From Cenococcum geophilum 1.58 (Eukaryota > Ascomycota > Dothideomycetes > Gloniales > Gloniaceae), in assembly GCA_001692895.1 (NCBI GenBank), contig KV748257.1:248001-312000 (forward strand): DNA of 64,000 nucleotides. The letters run 5' to 3'. Below, in pieces: positions 13,723 to 24,452 of the stretch (positions within the stretch are counted from its first letter, which is position 1; every line of letters starts with the position of its first letter). The notes below the pieces were generated by a model. It did not search any database. It had not been told where the DNA came from and saw only the letters and a list, made by a program, of their open reading frames with translations. The position numbers and the translations under genes are program-made.

Positions 13723-14358
13723 TTGAGCTATCAAGAAGGCAGGATAGCCCTAGCTATCTTAGCTATTAAGCAGAACCAATTCCATAGCGTGCGATACGCT
13801 ACAGTAACTTACGATGTCTCTCGAGCGACCCTTCAACGACGACGCGGTGGAACTCTCTTACGACGCGATTGTAAGGCCAATTTAAAGAAGCTCACTAAGC
13901 TAAAAGAGGAGGCTATTACTAAGCATATTCTCGACCTAGATTTATAAGGATTTGCGCCTTGGGTTATCTATATAAGAGAAATAGCTAATTAACTACTCGC
14001 TGCGCGCTCTACTAGCTCTACTAGTAAGGTCGGCATTAACTAGCTATATAACTATATACGGAGGACGCTTAAGATTAAATTACGATATAATCGAAAGTAT
14101 AACTATTAGCAAGCTCTATACGAGGATCCTAAGATTATTAAGCCCTAGTTTAACCTTATATGTAATTTTAAGGCGGAGCATAGCATATCTAACGGAGATA
14201 TATATAATTTTAATGAAGCTAGATTTTAGATGGGTGTTATAATAACTACTAAAGTTATTACAGGCTCTGAGCGACGTATCTAGCCTAAAACTGTATAGCC
14301 AGGTAATTAAGAATGGGTTACAGTAATCTAGAGTGTAAATGCTCTAGGTGTGACGGCG
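13723..14358 (+). pseudogene. Pogo-like transposase, N-terminal half (HTH + first DDE block)
   Basis: The open stretch 13723-13947 encodes a Psq/pogo-type helix-turn-helix: the pattern Y-x-V-x-x-A-T-L-x-R-R-R-x-G, followed by the R-R-D-C ... K-L-T-K-L-x-E-E-A-I block seen in fungal pogo transposases. Beyond the first stop the reading continues with Gln/Arg/Trp codons turned to stops, reaching the first DDE block Y-N-F-N-E-A-x-F at about 14203-14223. The expected first catalytic Asp (FDE) is Asn (codon AAT, 14212-14214), a RIP-type G-to-A change. The copia insertion interrupts it immediately downstream at 14364. Confidence 0.85.
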
Positions 14359-14363
14359 CTGGG

Positions 14364-14544
14364 TGTTGAATTGAGGTTATGTAGCTAAAAACTCTGTGTA
14401 TTGCTTATTTTCTATATAGGTGGTTGAAGAGATTTCAAGGAACTTCGACCGCCGGTCGAAGTTGTCTGATTGGTTAGATTCCTGCCAAGAGCTTTCTCCC
14501 ACAAGTCTCATTACGTGATATCGTTGCGGGCTTGTTTTCCAATA
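14364..14544 (-). repeat. copia-1 left LTR (3' LTR of the minus-strand element)
   Basis: 181 bp, TGTTGAATTGAGG...TTTTCCAATA. The terminal CA is TA by one transition. Differs from the mate at 20088-20268 by few transitions, so the insertion is relatively young or lightly RIPped. Confidence 0.93.
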
Positions 14545-15399
14545 CCCTCCCTTAAGCTTAGTTAACGATACCGCTATATACACTGTATATAGGGGTATAA
14601 GATTGCTTAATGAGGGTTGCTGAAGCTCCTCTAAGGTAGAAAAGGTGTCTAATAAGGAGTTACGCCCTCCCTAGCGTCTAGAGACAGCGCCTACTCTGTA
14701 AAACGTCTCTTGAAATTTTGGTAGCACCTCCCTATAGGTGTTTTACATTGCCTATAGAGCTCTAGAGGCCCTGTAGCCTTACCCTGCATCTCTCCTAAAG
14801 TATGTCTATCCTTTCTACCGGTATGAGCCCTCCCTGATGTCGTGGCCGTTGGATTCGGGTGGTAGGTTCGGGTGGTAGGTTCGGGTAGTAGGTTAAGTTC
14901 TGTCGCTTGTCTTGAGGCCTTAAGGCGTCGTTTAGCGCACTTTCCGAGGATCTACCGGTCGTGTACTGATTTCCTATTAAGGTCTAGTGTAGTTAATTAA
15001 GTTTCTGCACCATCCGAAGGTGTTTAAGGAAGGCATAGAATTGAGGACCCGCGAGAGGCTTAGTAAGGCCGTCGGCCGCCATATTAATTGAAGCGACGTG
15101 TACAAGGTCAATCCTGCCACTGTTTATCTTATCTCTCACGTAGTGAAACTGGATATCGATGTGCTTCGTTCGATCGTGTTGAACTGGATTTTCGGCTAAC
15201 GCTTTTGCAGCTTGGTTATCGGTTTTGATTAGGATCCTAGCGAACTATTCGCTCTGGTCCAGTACGCCTAGTTTAGTGAGTAAAAGTTGAAGCTACGTAG
15301 CCTCTTTTACTGCAGCCGTTAGAGCTGTGTACTCTGATTAACATGTTAATAGCGAAATGGTGGCTTGTAGCTTTAATTTCCATGAAATTGGTCCTCCGT

Positions 15400-16651
15400 T
15401 TAATATAAATACAAAGCCCGATATAGAGCGTCTTGTGGTTTTGTCTCGTCCCTAGTCGGCGTTGCTAAAGCTAATTAGTGTAAGGTCTAGGTTCTTATCA
15501 CCTCTATAGGTAATTCCTCTATTAAGCGAGCCGGCCAGGTATTAAAGGATAAGCCTTACGGCCGTTATATGGGTGGAGGTAGGATTGTAAGCAAAACGGC
15601 TTACCGTTGATACTGTAAAGGCGATATCTGGCCTTATTTCTATTATAGGAAACATAACTAAACCGACTATGCTCTGGTATCTTCTGATGTCATCCTCGCT
15701 GGTAGTTTCTTGATTGGCTATAAGCTTAATTGAGTGCTTTATGGGTACTGGTGAGGTGTTAGCTTTTCGTAATCCAAAGCGTTTAAGAGCTTTGATGAGG
15801 TAGGCTCGCTGTAAGAGTGTGATCTTCTTCTTCGTTCGATCTTTTGTAACTATTATACCTAAGTAAAAGCTTATTGGCCTAAGATCTATTATTTGGAAGG
15901 CTGCCTTGAGCTCTGCTTTCGCCCGATTAACTACCGCTATATCCCTATGGATAATTTTAGTATCGTTAACGTAGGTAGAAATGATTAAACCTTTTTATCC
16001 TTTACTGGTGGCGAATATACTATAATCCGTGTGTAGATGGTAAAGTCTAAGCTTTTCTAGTAGAGACTTTAAGAGCGTCTTGTACCAGATTTAAGGTGAC
16101 TATTTTAGTCCGTAGAGGGCCTTTTTAAGGCGGCAGACTTTGCCAGCTTCTTCGTAGCCTTTTAGCATAACGATGTAGAGTTCTTGGTCGATCGGTCTAT
16201 AGAGAAAGGCGGTTTTAACGTCTATCTGTTTAATTTTAAGATTGTGGTAGGCAGCGATCGCGAATAGAGCTCTAAAAGCTATAGGTTTTACTACCGCGGT
16301 AAAGGTCTGGTCGTAGTTGACACTGTACTGCTGTAGATTTCCCTTAATAACCTATCTTGCCTTGTAGCGGAGGACCTCGCCGTTACGTCCCCTTTTAACT
16401 TTGAATACCTATTTACCAGCAAGAGGCTTATGAGGAGGCTTAAGGGAGGTAGAGTTAATAAGTTCCTACGTTTGGTTCTTAACTAGAGATCCTATTTCCT
16501 CTATTATTGCTTTTATCCATTCTTCGCTGTTTGGGCCGTTGATTGCTCGGTCGTAAGTATGAGGCTTATCTTCGTCGATTGAGGTAGTGGATGTGTATGT
16601 TTTGAGATCGGGTGAGCCAGTATATTGAATATGGCCCGCTAGTAGAGCCAT
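15400..16651 (-). pseudogene. copia-1 reverse transcriptase (RVT_2) remnant
   Basis: The complement of 16466-16651 carries the typical RVT_2 N-terminal stretch (P-N-S-E-E-W-I-K-A-I ... E-I-G-S-L-V-K-N-Q-T). Further downstream the box Y-V-N-D lies at the complement of 15962-15973, preceded by a plausible K-G-x-x-G-L-I-I-S-T block. One of the two catalytic Asp codons is AAC in place of GAC. Numerous stops at Gln/Trp sites. No functional enzyme is expected. Confidence 0.85.
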
Positions 16652-17479
16652 AGGATTGACCGCGTCGCGGTCGTTTGAGTGAGGATCTTGAGGTATAGAT
16701 TGTGAGGGAAAGGTAGATAGAAGGGCTATTAGTTTGTCGCCTACTTCGTCGTCCCAGTTGCTTAGTAGCTTATTAATATTGTTGGCCCATTGGTTAAGGC
16801 TTTGGTCTATACCTATGAGGCTTGTAAGGAAGGCAGTGGGGTTACTTAGTAGGTCAATTCTTGACGTCTGGCGGCCTGATCGAGTAGTGGTAGTGAGGTT
16901 TTTGGGCAGAGACTTAAGCCTGTGGGGTAAGCTGTCGCGGCCTTCCTTCCAATTAATTCTTCGTTGTCTTTTTCTTGATAGAGGCTTCGGCTAAGGAGTA
17001 GTAGTGTCTTTGTCTTTCCTCCCTTGCTTATTAAATAAGTCGACGAGTTCTTCTATAAATGTAGTAGTAGTCTTTAAATTGATGTCACCTTCGTAGATCT
17101 CGACGTCCTTAAGGCGCTCGATCTTCTGTTTATCTGGTAGCCAAACGCAATAGATTGTCTTGCTATTATAGCCAATTAAAACGCCCTTCTTTGCTTGTGG
17201 AGCGAACCTAGCTGATTTTAGGCGATCTTTTTTGGCTATAAGGGAGTAGACAGTAGATCCTAGAGCCCGCAGGTGGTGTACTAAGGGACGTTTACCCTTA
17301 AGTTTTTCGTAAGGTGATATGCCACCAAGAGCTCTTGTAGGGCGTCTGTTTTTAATGTATATAGCTACAAGGAGTACGTCGGGCTACAGAAAGTCTGGTA
17401 TATTGCCGGCGAGAATTATTGAGCGAGTAATTTCGGTGGAGGTTCGCTGTGAGCGCTCCGCTACTCCGTTCTCTTCCTG

Positions 17480-17960
17480 AGCGTGTGAGGCGGCAGGTTC
17501 GAATTCTATACCTAGATTGTCTATCTAGGTTGTTACTTTCTTGCTACGAAGCTCTGCTCCATAGTCGGTACGAATTTTAGCGATTTTAAGGTTGAATTTA
17601 GTGTGGATCCAGTTATAGTACCTCTGTAGAGTACTAAGCCACTCGTCCTTTATACGGACAGTATAAACCGTGGTAAACCTCGTATAGTCGTCGGTAAAAG
17701 ATACGTAGTATCTTTCGCCTTTAAAGCCAACGGGGGTAATATGTCCCACTAGATCCGTGTGGATGAATTAAAATGGCCGTGTAGCTCGTTCCTGAGGTGT
17801 TCTGTTATACTTCTTTTTGGCTTTAGATTGAGCGTAGGGCTTACAGTGTTTATTGCTAACGTTATTAAACTTAATACCGAGTTTATTTAGGTAGCGTTTA
17901 AGGTTATTATAGTTAAGGTGGCTAAATCGGTGATGCTAAATGGGTAGGCTTTTGTCGTCT
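17480..17960 (-). pseudogene. copia-1 GAG-pre-integrase and integrase core
   Basis: The complement of 17525-17749 is open for 74 codons and matches the copia integrase core: G-x-R/E-Y-Y-V-S-F-T-D-D-Y-T-R near the start, and I-R-T-D-Y-G-A-E-L near the end. Upstream, a W/H-H-R-F-x-H-L-N-Y zinc-binding-type block (GAG-pre-integrase) is readable across stops at about 17860-17950. This is the best-preserved part of copia-1. Confidence 0.88.
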
Positions 17961-20074
17961 TTGATTGTGTAGAGGACCGATTTTAACGGATAATTATACT
18001 ATCGAATCGGGTAGAGTCGTTAAACTTTAGGCGCGTATCCTATTACCTCGCTGTTGTATTCAAGTTCGTGAGTCTTATTGTCTATTATTCACACGCTTGC
18101 GGAGAAGAGGATTAATTAATCTGATTGGTGGGTACGGGCTCAAAGGCATTAATTGAGAATGGGTATATTCGCAAGGCTATTTGCAGAGGATTGCCCTGCC
18201 TTGACTAAACGTGATGCCCATGGACCCGTGCGCAAGTATATCGCTGCAGTATCTATTTATAAAGCCCAAAATATGCAACTAAAGAAAAAGGTGTAGGTGG
18301 GAGGGAAAGCAAGCAAGCAAGGCTCAATTTTGTGAATGTTGATGATGTTAGTGTTGCTGAGATGTAGGGGTGCTGCTGCAGTGCTCGCTTAGCCATATAG
18401 ATATGTCCATTAAAGAAGACGCCTATTTCCTTAAGTCGGCCTCCAGATAGAAGGTTTACTGGTGAATGTGGTATGTAAAAAACATTGTGTATAGTAAGCG
18501 TGCTTCCATAGCTTCTATTAGGTAGTGCGGTTTGTATAGAGACGGACCCTTTGCCTACTAAACGAGCCCTATAGGGACTAACTGTCCCTAACGAGGTGTC
18601 GTTATTAATGTAGTTGAAAAGAAGTTCGCGATCTTTATAGTAGTGGACGGTAGCGGCAGTATTGAGGATGAAGTTGTACCTACTTAGTTAAGCTTGTACT
18701 ACCGCTACTGCAAGCTTTTGTTATAGATTTGCGTTAAGCTTAGCTTAACTAGAATATTCGTTAAGCTGGACAGACGCTTAAGTCCTAGGCCTCTTCCTTG
18801 CGCGGATTTTATCGCCAATCTCCTTTAGAGCGTTGTCTGGCTTCCTCTCCCAATAGTCTTCTTCGTAGTGCGTAATTCTGTTAAATCTTACGCAGTTAGG
18901 GTGCTTGCATGTCCCAACTGGTACTATTTTTCTCTTTATAGACCCTCTGTCGTTTAATTATGCTACTAGTGTAGAGACTTCTTAATTAAGTTCGCTATTA
19001 AAAACAATAAGTTCCTTACCTAAAGCTTACGGGTCAGTGTTTTCCCATGTCCAATTTGTTCGTTTTATTATTTTAAACTAAGCGTATTTAGTAGAGTTAA
19101 CCCTATATAGAAGGGCCGCTTAGGTAAGGAGTTCGTAGTTAATAGGTTAGTTTATTTCAATAAGACGATTAAGGTTTAATATAATATAGGAGATAAACTT
19201 CTCTACGTTCTTAAAGTCTTGTACACGTTTAGTAAAGAGGGTAGCCACAATGTTAGTAACAGCTGCTGGATTAAGATCCTTAAAACGTTCTTTTAAGGCC
19301 TTCCATTTTTTAAGCGCCCGTCCGGCGTTTAATATAAACGGCTTATAAATATCACTAACGCTTTGGTTAATAAAACCGGCTGCATAGGCTAGCTGTTCCT
19401 CGTGTTTCTCCCGTTCCTTTACTAGCTTAGCTAGTTTAATTTTTAGCTGTTTACTAGTAAAGCCTAAGTCCGCCTATTTCTCCTTAATCGACTCTAGTGT
19501 AGGAAGAGGCCGCGGTAGATCGTTAAGGACCTACTCGATGTTCTTGGATCGGAGGTGGTTTTGTACGTTGATACTAAACATCGGCCAGTCTTCCTGTTTA
19601 ACGAGCTTTCGAACAGAAGCTTGGGCGGTACGTTCGTCGCTTATATTAGCGGGGCTTTAATTATAGGTAGTTTGTAGTAGGCAGTCTGTAGGCTTAATAT
19701 GTTCCTTAGCTAGTGTAGGCAGTTCTAATAAGCTTTTTTTGATCCCCTACTGATGCGGATATTATAAAGCTTTGTTCTTGAAACTCTATCGTTCTGTGAT
19801 AATAATAGTAAGGTTGTCTACCGAATGAGAGGTCCTCCTAAGCCTCCGGTGCCGCTATTTAGTTACGGACTGTGTTAGGCTCATCCTCGGTAGGATCCTC
19901 TTATGCATTTAGCGTAGAGTCCGTCAGCAGCTACGTAGCTGCTCGTTATAGGTTTTTGGCGTTATAAGTTGGTAAACGTTCACCGACTTCTGTTAACGCC
20001 TATGTGGTAATATTACGACAGCAATTATCGTAACAATAATAAAGCAATTAGATTTAGCTCATCAGGCGCGAACC

Positions 20075-20087
20075 CGGGCTCATAACC
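20075..20087 (+). other. Putative primer-binding site, initiator-tRNA-Met anticodon-arm type
   Basis: The 13 bp CGGGCTCATAACC directly abut the 5' LTR (20088) of minus-strand copia-1. They equal the anticodon stem-loop of eukaryotic initiator tRNA-Met (CAU anticodon inside GGGCTCATAACCC). This suggests priming by an internally cleaved half-tRNA, as known for copia-type elements. The same site occurs in copia-B at 57975-57987. Confidence 0.7.
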
Positions 20088-20268
20088 TGTTAAATTAAGG
20101 TTATGTAGCTAAAAACTCTGTGTATTGCTTATTTTCTATATAGGTGGTTGAAGAGATTTTAAGGAACTTCGACCGCCGGTCGAAGTTGTCTGATTGGTCA
20201 GATTCCTGCCAAGAGCTTTCTCCCACAAGTCTCATCACGTGATATCGTTGCGGGCTTGTTTTCCAACA
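20088..20268 (-). repeat. copia-1 right LTR (5' LTR)
   Basis: 181 bp, TGTTAAATTAAGG...TTTTCCAACA. Followed by the target duplication CTGGG at 20269-20273. Confidence 0.93.
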
Positions 20269-20273
20269 CTGGG

Positions 20274-20455
20274 GTACCGCCCCTATGACGTCTATATGCA
20301 GCCTAGTTAGGGGCTCGCTTGGAGGCTTGGCTCGTGTATATAGACCTGTCCTTTCCTCGACCTCCTTCTACTCCTTAGCTTAGTATCTTCGTAATACAGC
20401 ATTCTACAAGCTTCGGTTCAGAGGTATTTGTACGAGCCGTAATACTAGGCTGGCT
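20274..20455. other. Unexplained segment between copia LTR and pogo DDE domain
   Basis: About 180 bp that does not read as pogo transposase in any frame, although transposase should continue from 14358. It is less AT-rich than its surroundings and may be an older small insertion in the pogo element. No repeat mate was found in the window. Confidence 0.4.
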
Positions 20456-21250
20456 AATTCCACTATTTATTATATTTGCTAGAAAGCACCACTATACTAC
20501 TTAGTTCTATAATATACTATAAAAATAGGCTATCGCGTTAAGCGAGAATAGCTAGATAACTAATTAGCTGGGTATTAAATGGCTAAAGCACTTTAATAGG
20601 TATACGCAGCATCGTACAGTAGGCATATATCGCCTACTAGTAATCAACGGTTATAAGAGCCATTAATTTCTTGAATTTCAACAGCTTTATAAGCAGAAGA
20701 ATATTCTTACGCTCTATATGCTAGCACACGCGTTATATCTACTACAATCACTAGATATAGGCTGCTTTGCGCCTCTAAAGCGCGCGTATAGACAATAGGT
20801 TAATAACCTAGTTCGCAACTACATCTTCCATATTATAAAGCTTAAATTTCTACCAGCATTTAAAGCAGCCTATAGTAACTCTATTACTAAGAGTAATATC
20901 CGTGTAGGATTTTAAGGTGTAGGCCTAGTCCCATTTAATCTAGAGGCTGTACTCTTAAAGCTAGATATTAAGCTTTAAACGCCTATACCTCCTATAGAGG
21001 TTACTCTATAGGAACCTAAAACACCTAGCAACGTTACTGAACTAGGTAGTTAAACAGCTTTACTGCGTAGCCGAATTTAAAATCACCAGAATAGTTTACC
21101 TAGCTCGATGGTAGACCAGCTAGACTAGCTGTCTAAGGGTGCTGAGAAGATTATATATAAAGCCACCCTAATGCGCGCATAGATAGCTAGCCTACAAAAA
21201 GCTAATGAGGCTCTATCGCAGCGTAAAAAGCGTAAAAAAAAGCGCTTATA
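20456..21250 (+). pseudogene. Pogo-like transposase, C-terminal half of DDE domain
   Basis: The + reading resumes with F-I-I-F-A-R-K-H-H and runs through L-L-V-I-N-G-Y-K-S-H (the second catalytic Asp position of the typical D-G-H-x-S-H block is Asn), A-H-A-L-Y-L-L-Q-S-L-D-I-G-C-F-A-P-L-K and S-N-I-R-V-G-F, all conserved blocks of fungal pogo-type (DDE_1) transposases. Stops replace Gln/Trp throughout. It is separated from the N-terminal half by copia-1 and the 20274-20455 segment. Confidence 0.85.
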
Positions 21251-21508
21251 AAAATAAGAGGTTCTTATAGTGGCAGAGGGTCTAGATCTAGTAGCTTAGG
21301 CTGATAAGCAGGTAGAGGGGGAGACGCGTGAGGGCAAGCGGCGTAAAAGTGGGAACGCTTCGCAGCAGAGGCGCTGTAGGCGCTGTAGGGAGACTGGATA
21401 TAATTTAAGAACGTGTAAACAGGCTGATAGTTAGTCTATCTAGCTGCTAGTAATTTATTATAGCGATAGATAGTAGTGGGTAGCTATTAGCTTTTAAGGT
21501 GGTTGAGT

Positions 21509-21560
21509 CTTAGTAGGGTGGCTCACTCGCTTGTGTGGCTCACTTGCTTGTGTAAAACGT
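21509..21560 (-). repeat. Pogo right terminal inverted repeat
   Basis: Complement matches 13618-13669; followed by TA (21561-21562), the duplicated pogo target. Confidence 0.9.
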
Positions 21561-21562
21561 TA

Positions 21563-23755
21563 TTACTACTACTACTAATACCAAAACTACGGTATAAAAT
21601 GCTAAGGCCTAATAGGTTAAAAAAACCTCCTATAGAAATAAGTGACAAGGAGTCTTTATTTACTTTTTCTCCCCCTTCTCCCTCTCCTGGCCTATTTAGG
21701 ACAGGAGAAAAAAGAGGATATCCTTAGTCTTCTCCTAAAAAGAAAACTAAAAACCTATAAAAAAAGATAATAAAACTAATAACTACTACGGATAGTATAC
21801 TTAGTATACTTTCCTTTTCCCTTTCTCTATAATAACATCTATATAAGGCTTTAGAAAGCCTAATCTAGGCCTATAAAATGCTTAAAGAAGAAAAAGAAAA
21901 ATAGAAAGAAAAATAAGAATAAGTTAAATAGCTAGTAGACTATACATAAAGTATACTAGAAGGAAGGAATCCCTTTATAACCGAAGAAAAAGAAGAGATA
22001 AAAGATACCTTAAAAGGACTTATAGAAGAAATAAGAGCTCTCTATAAGGAGGTAGCTTCTATTAAAAAAATTTACGCAGAAAGGCTAAAGAAGGACCTCT
22101 CTTCTTTATCCTCCCTACCTTTCTGTTAATTTGCGTAAGCGAAGGTCGGAGGACGACAGGGTGAACGATGTAGTGAAGTAAGTGAAGTGGATGAACTTAA
22201 TGCAATTGATGATGTCTATCTACGGGGGATCGAGTCTCTATATACCTGGAAGACCCTAGTTCCGGAACGTCTACGTTCCGTCTTGTATTCTGATACGTTA
22301 CCTAATACACTAGGTGATACGTTACCTAATACACTGGCTAATACACTGGCTGATACCATCTGATACACTAGTTAATACACTAGTTGATACACTAGTTGAT
22401 ACACTAGCTGATACCATCTAATATACCGCGTAAAGCCGTAGGGTTCTTCTAGGGTGTTCTTATGTAATGCTTACATAAGCAACATTAGAGATCATCATTG
22501 ACACTTTCTTATTACCTACCCCTTCTTTTTTTAGTAGGGTAACTAGTAGCACGCCTAGCTCTACCTCTACCTCTACTAGAAGTAAGAAAAAGTAGCTATA
22601 AGAAAGAAAGCTAGTTCTAATTATAGACGAAAAGAACTAATTCTTAGATACATTCTCTATATAAAACAAAGTTAATTAACTATTTGCATTAAAACCATAA
22701 GTTAAAAAGCCAGTACTAGCGTATATAGCTAGAACTAAAGGAAAATAAAATATCCTCCTTATAACTATAGAAGAGTATAATATAGATTTCCTAGTTAAAT
22801 ATAAGGAGATCTAGTATAACTGCTTTACTTTTTAAAGAGAATAAAAACTAGAACTATGGGTTTAAATTTTAGCCTATAGGGTTCCTACCCTACCTTTTCT
22901 AGGAGAAGAAGGCTCTAAGCTTCTAAAAGAAGAAATTAAGACCTTTAATCCTATATGGATATAAGGACTACCTAGATAGATATTATTTAGTAAAAAAAAA
23001 TATAATCCACAGACTAGATTTAGCTCTATAGTTTTTACTATAAAGAATAAAGAAAGAAAAAACAAGAAATCCTTAAGTAAAAAGAGATATTAATTGCAAG
23101 TATAGCTACTAAGGTAGTAAAGTACCTTAAAGTCTCTCCTACTACGCAGTACACTAGCTACTAAAAATTTGGCTATATTGGAGATAGATGCTCTAATAGG
23201 GCCTGCAGATTCTATACGGCTGCACATTTATCTAAAAACCACTACTGTCCTACCTAATAGTAATTGGCAACCCTATAAACACACTACCCCTCTTTATATT
23301 AATTATAAGGAAAAACACTTTACTAATAGTAAAGACTATAAGATTCTTAAAGCAGCTAAGCTAGTAGATAGTACCAGCATAGAAGATTCTATAGAAGAAT
23401 AAAATTAATAGGATTTTAGAAGGAGGTAACTCCTATTAGGCTTTTAAAAGGATAGTAGAGAGCAAAAGAATAGAAATAAATTGCAAAAGGATAGGAATAG
23501 GGATTAGGATTTCTTATAGGTTTTCCTACCATTTTCTTATTCCCTAATAGTTATAGTAACTTAGTGTCTTACTAAGGAACTATAAACTCCTAGTTTAGGG
23601 GTTTATAAACTACTAGGATATAGCTACTAGTATATATTAAGCTGCTTAGAAAGGATTTATATATCTAAAACTATAGCGCTATAGCTAAAGGCTATATACG
23701 TAGTATTGTATATAGTATAATATAATGGATATAAAAATAAAAATAAATAAAAATA
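21563..23755 (+). mobile_element. LINE-C copy: gag-like ORF1 plus 3' tail, no ORF2
   Basis: Begins at a (CTA)n-rich 5' end and continues with a Pro/Ser/Lys-rich leader (open at 21503-21727). After the solo LTR interruption (22124-22503) a Cys/His-rich zinc-knuckle block is readable at about 23130-23370 with Cys codons changed to Tyr. Spacing of Cys/His resembles the gag-like ORF1 C-terminus of Tad LINEs. No endonuclease or reverse transcriptase follows. Instead a 3' region ends at about 23755 with A-rich AAATAAAAATAAATAAAA. It may be an internally deleted or non-autonomous derivative. Related fragments are at 6741-7294, 24175-24452, 26303-26437, 27496-27636 and 50130-50639. Confidence 0.65.
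22124..22503. mobile_element. Solo LTR (family S), copy 2, TSD ctttc
   Basis: 380 bp, starts TGTTAAT and ends ATTGACA, perfect 5-bp duplication CTTTC at 22119-22123 and 22504-22508. Least mutated of the three family-S copies, with an expanded minisatellite (about 22300-22420) that explains its greater length. Inserted into LINE-C. Confidence 0.9.
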
Positions 23756-23842
23756 TAGAGGAGAGAGAAAGGAGATATAAAGGCAATTAGGATCTTCTCT
23801 CTCCCTAAAAAAACTATTTTATATAAAGAAAGGAAGAAAGGT

Positions 23843-24174
23843 TATTAGTTTAGGTAAGCGGAGGTTAAAGGACGACAGGGTAAACAATATAGTGAAGTAA
23901 GTGAAGTAGGTGAACTTAATACGATTAATAATGTCTATTTATAGGGGATCGAGTCTTTATATACCTAGAAGACCCTAGTTTTAGAACATCTACGTTCTAG
24001 CTTATATTCTAATACGTTACCTAATACACTAGCCAATATACTGGCTAATACTATCTAATATACTAGTTAATATACTAGCTAATACCATCTAATACACTGC
24101 GTAAAGCCGTAGGGTTCTTCTAGGGTGTTCTTATATAACGCTTATATAAGTAATATTATAGCTTATTATTAATA
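23843..24174. mobile_element. Solo LTR (family S), copy 3, RIPped
   Basis: 332 bp, starts TATTAG and ends TTAATA. Flanks AAGGT (23838-23842) and GAGGC (24175-24179) differ only by two transitions, consistent with an original GAGGC duplication hit by C-to-T and G-to-A changes. Confidence 0.75.
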
Positions 24175-24452
24175 GAGGCGCTCTTTTTATTTCTAAATAG
24201 GACAGGAATAGTTACTAAAAAGTGGCTAATAACAGTAGGATTCTTAGGAGGTAACTCCTACTAGAATTTTAGTAGATAAATATTAAAGAGCAAAAGGATA
24301 GAATAAACTACAAATAGGATATAGATAGGCGTTAGGGTTTCTTAATTTCTTATATTCTTTTCTATTTTTTCTAAACCACCTATTAGTTATTAGTAACCTA
24401 GTATTTTACTAAGGACTAGTAAACCCCTAGTCTAAAGGTTTATAAACTATTA
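24175..24452 (+). mobile_element. LINE-C 3' fragment
   Basis: Resembles 23405-23620, including GGAGGTAACTCCTA and TTTATAAACTA. It is cut by the mariner insertion at TA 24451-24452 and resumes for only a few bases (GGACAT) at 26298. Confidence 0.65.

Larger units (their letters stand above)
14364..20268 (-). mobile_element. Ty1/copia LTR retrotransposon (copia-1), complete with TSD ctggg
   Basis: 5.9 kb bounded by 181-bp LTRs and a perfect 5-bp duplication CTGGG (14359-14363 and 20269-20273). Domains on the minus strand from right to left: gag (about 19000-19900), protease region (about 18370-18760), GAG-pre-integrase and integrase (about 17480-17960), reverse transcriptase (about 15400-16650) and RNase H (about 15000-15400). 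The integrase reads F-T-D-D-Y-T-R ... I-R-T-D-Y-G-A-E on the complement of 17525-17749, so its D,D,E pattern is largely visible. The RT box is Y-V-N-D (complement of 15962-15973) instead of YVDD. Complement of about 18085-18370 does not read like copia and may be a secondary insertion. Confidence 0.92.
13618..21560 (+). mobile_element. Pogo-type DNA transposon, split by a nested copia element
   Basis: Flanked by TA at 13616-13617 and 21561-21562. The 52-bp terminal inverted repeats (13618-13669 and 21509-21560) both begin ACGTTTTACACAAGC and each contain two tandem copies of an ACAAGCGAGTGAGCC motif. Removing the copia (14364-20268 plus one TSD) leaves about 2.0 kb, normal for a fungal pogo/Fot-like element. 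It encodes an HTH plus DDE transposase in two pieces, both decayed. Confidence 0.9.
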
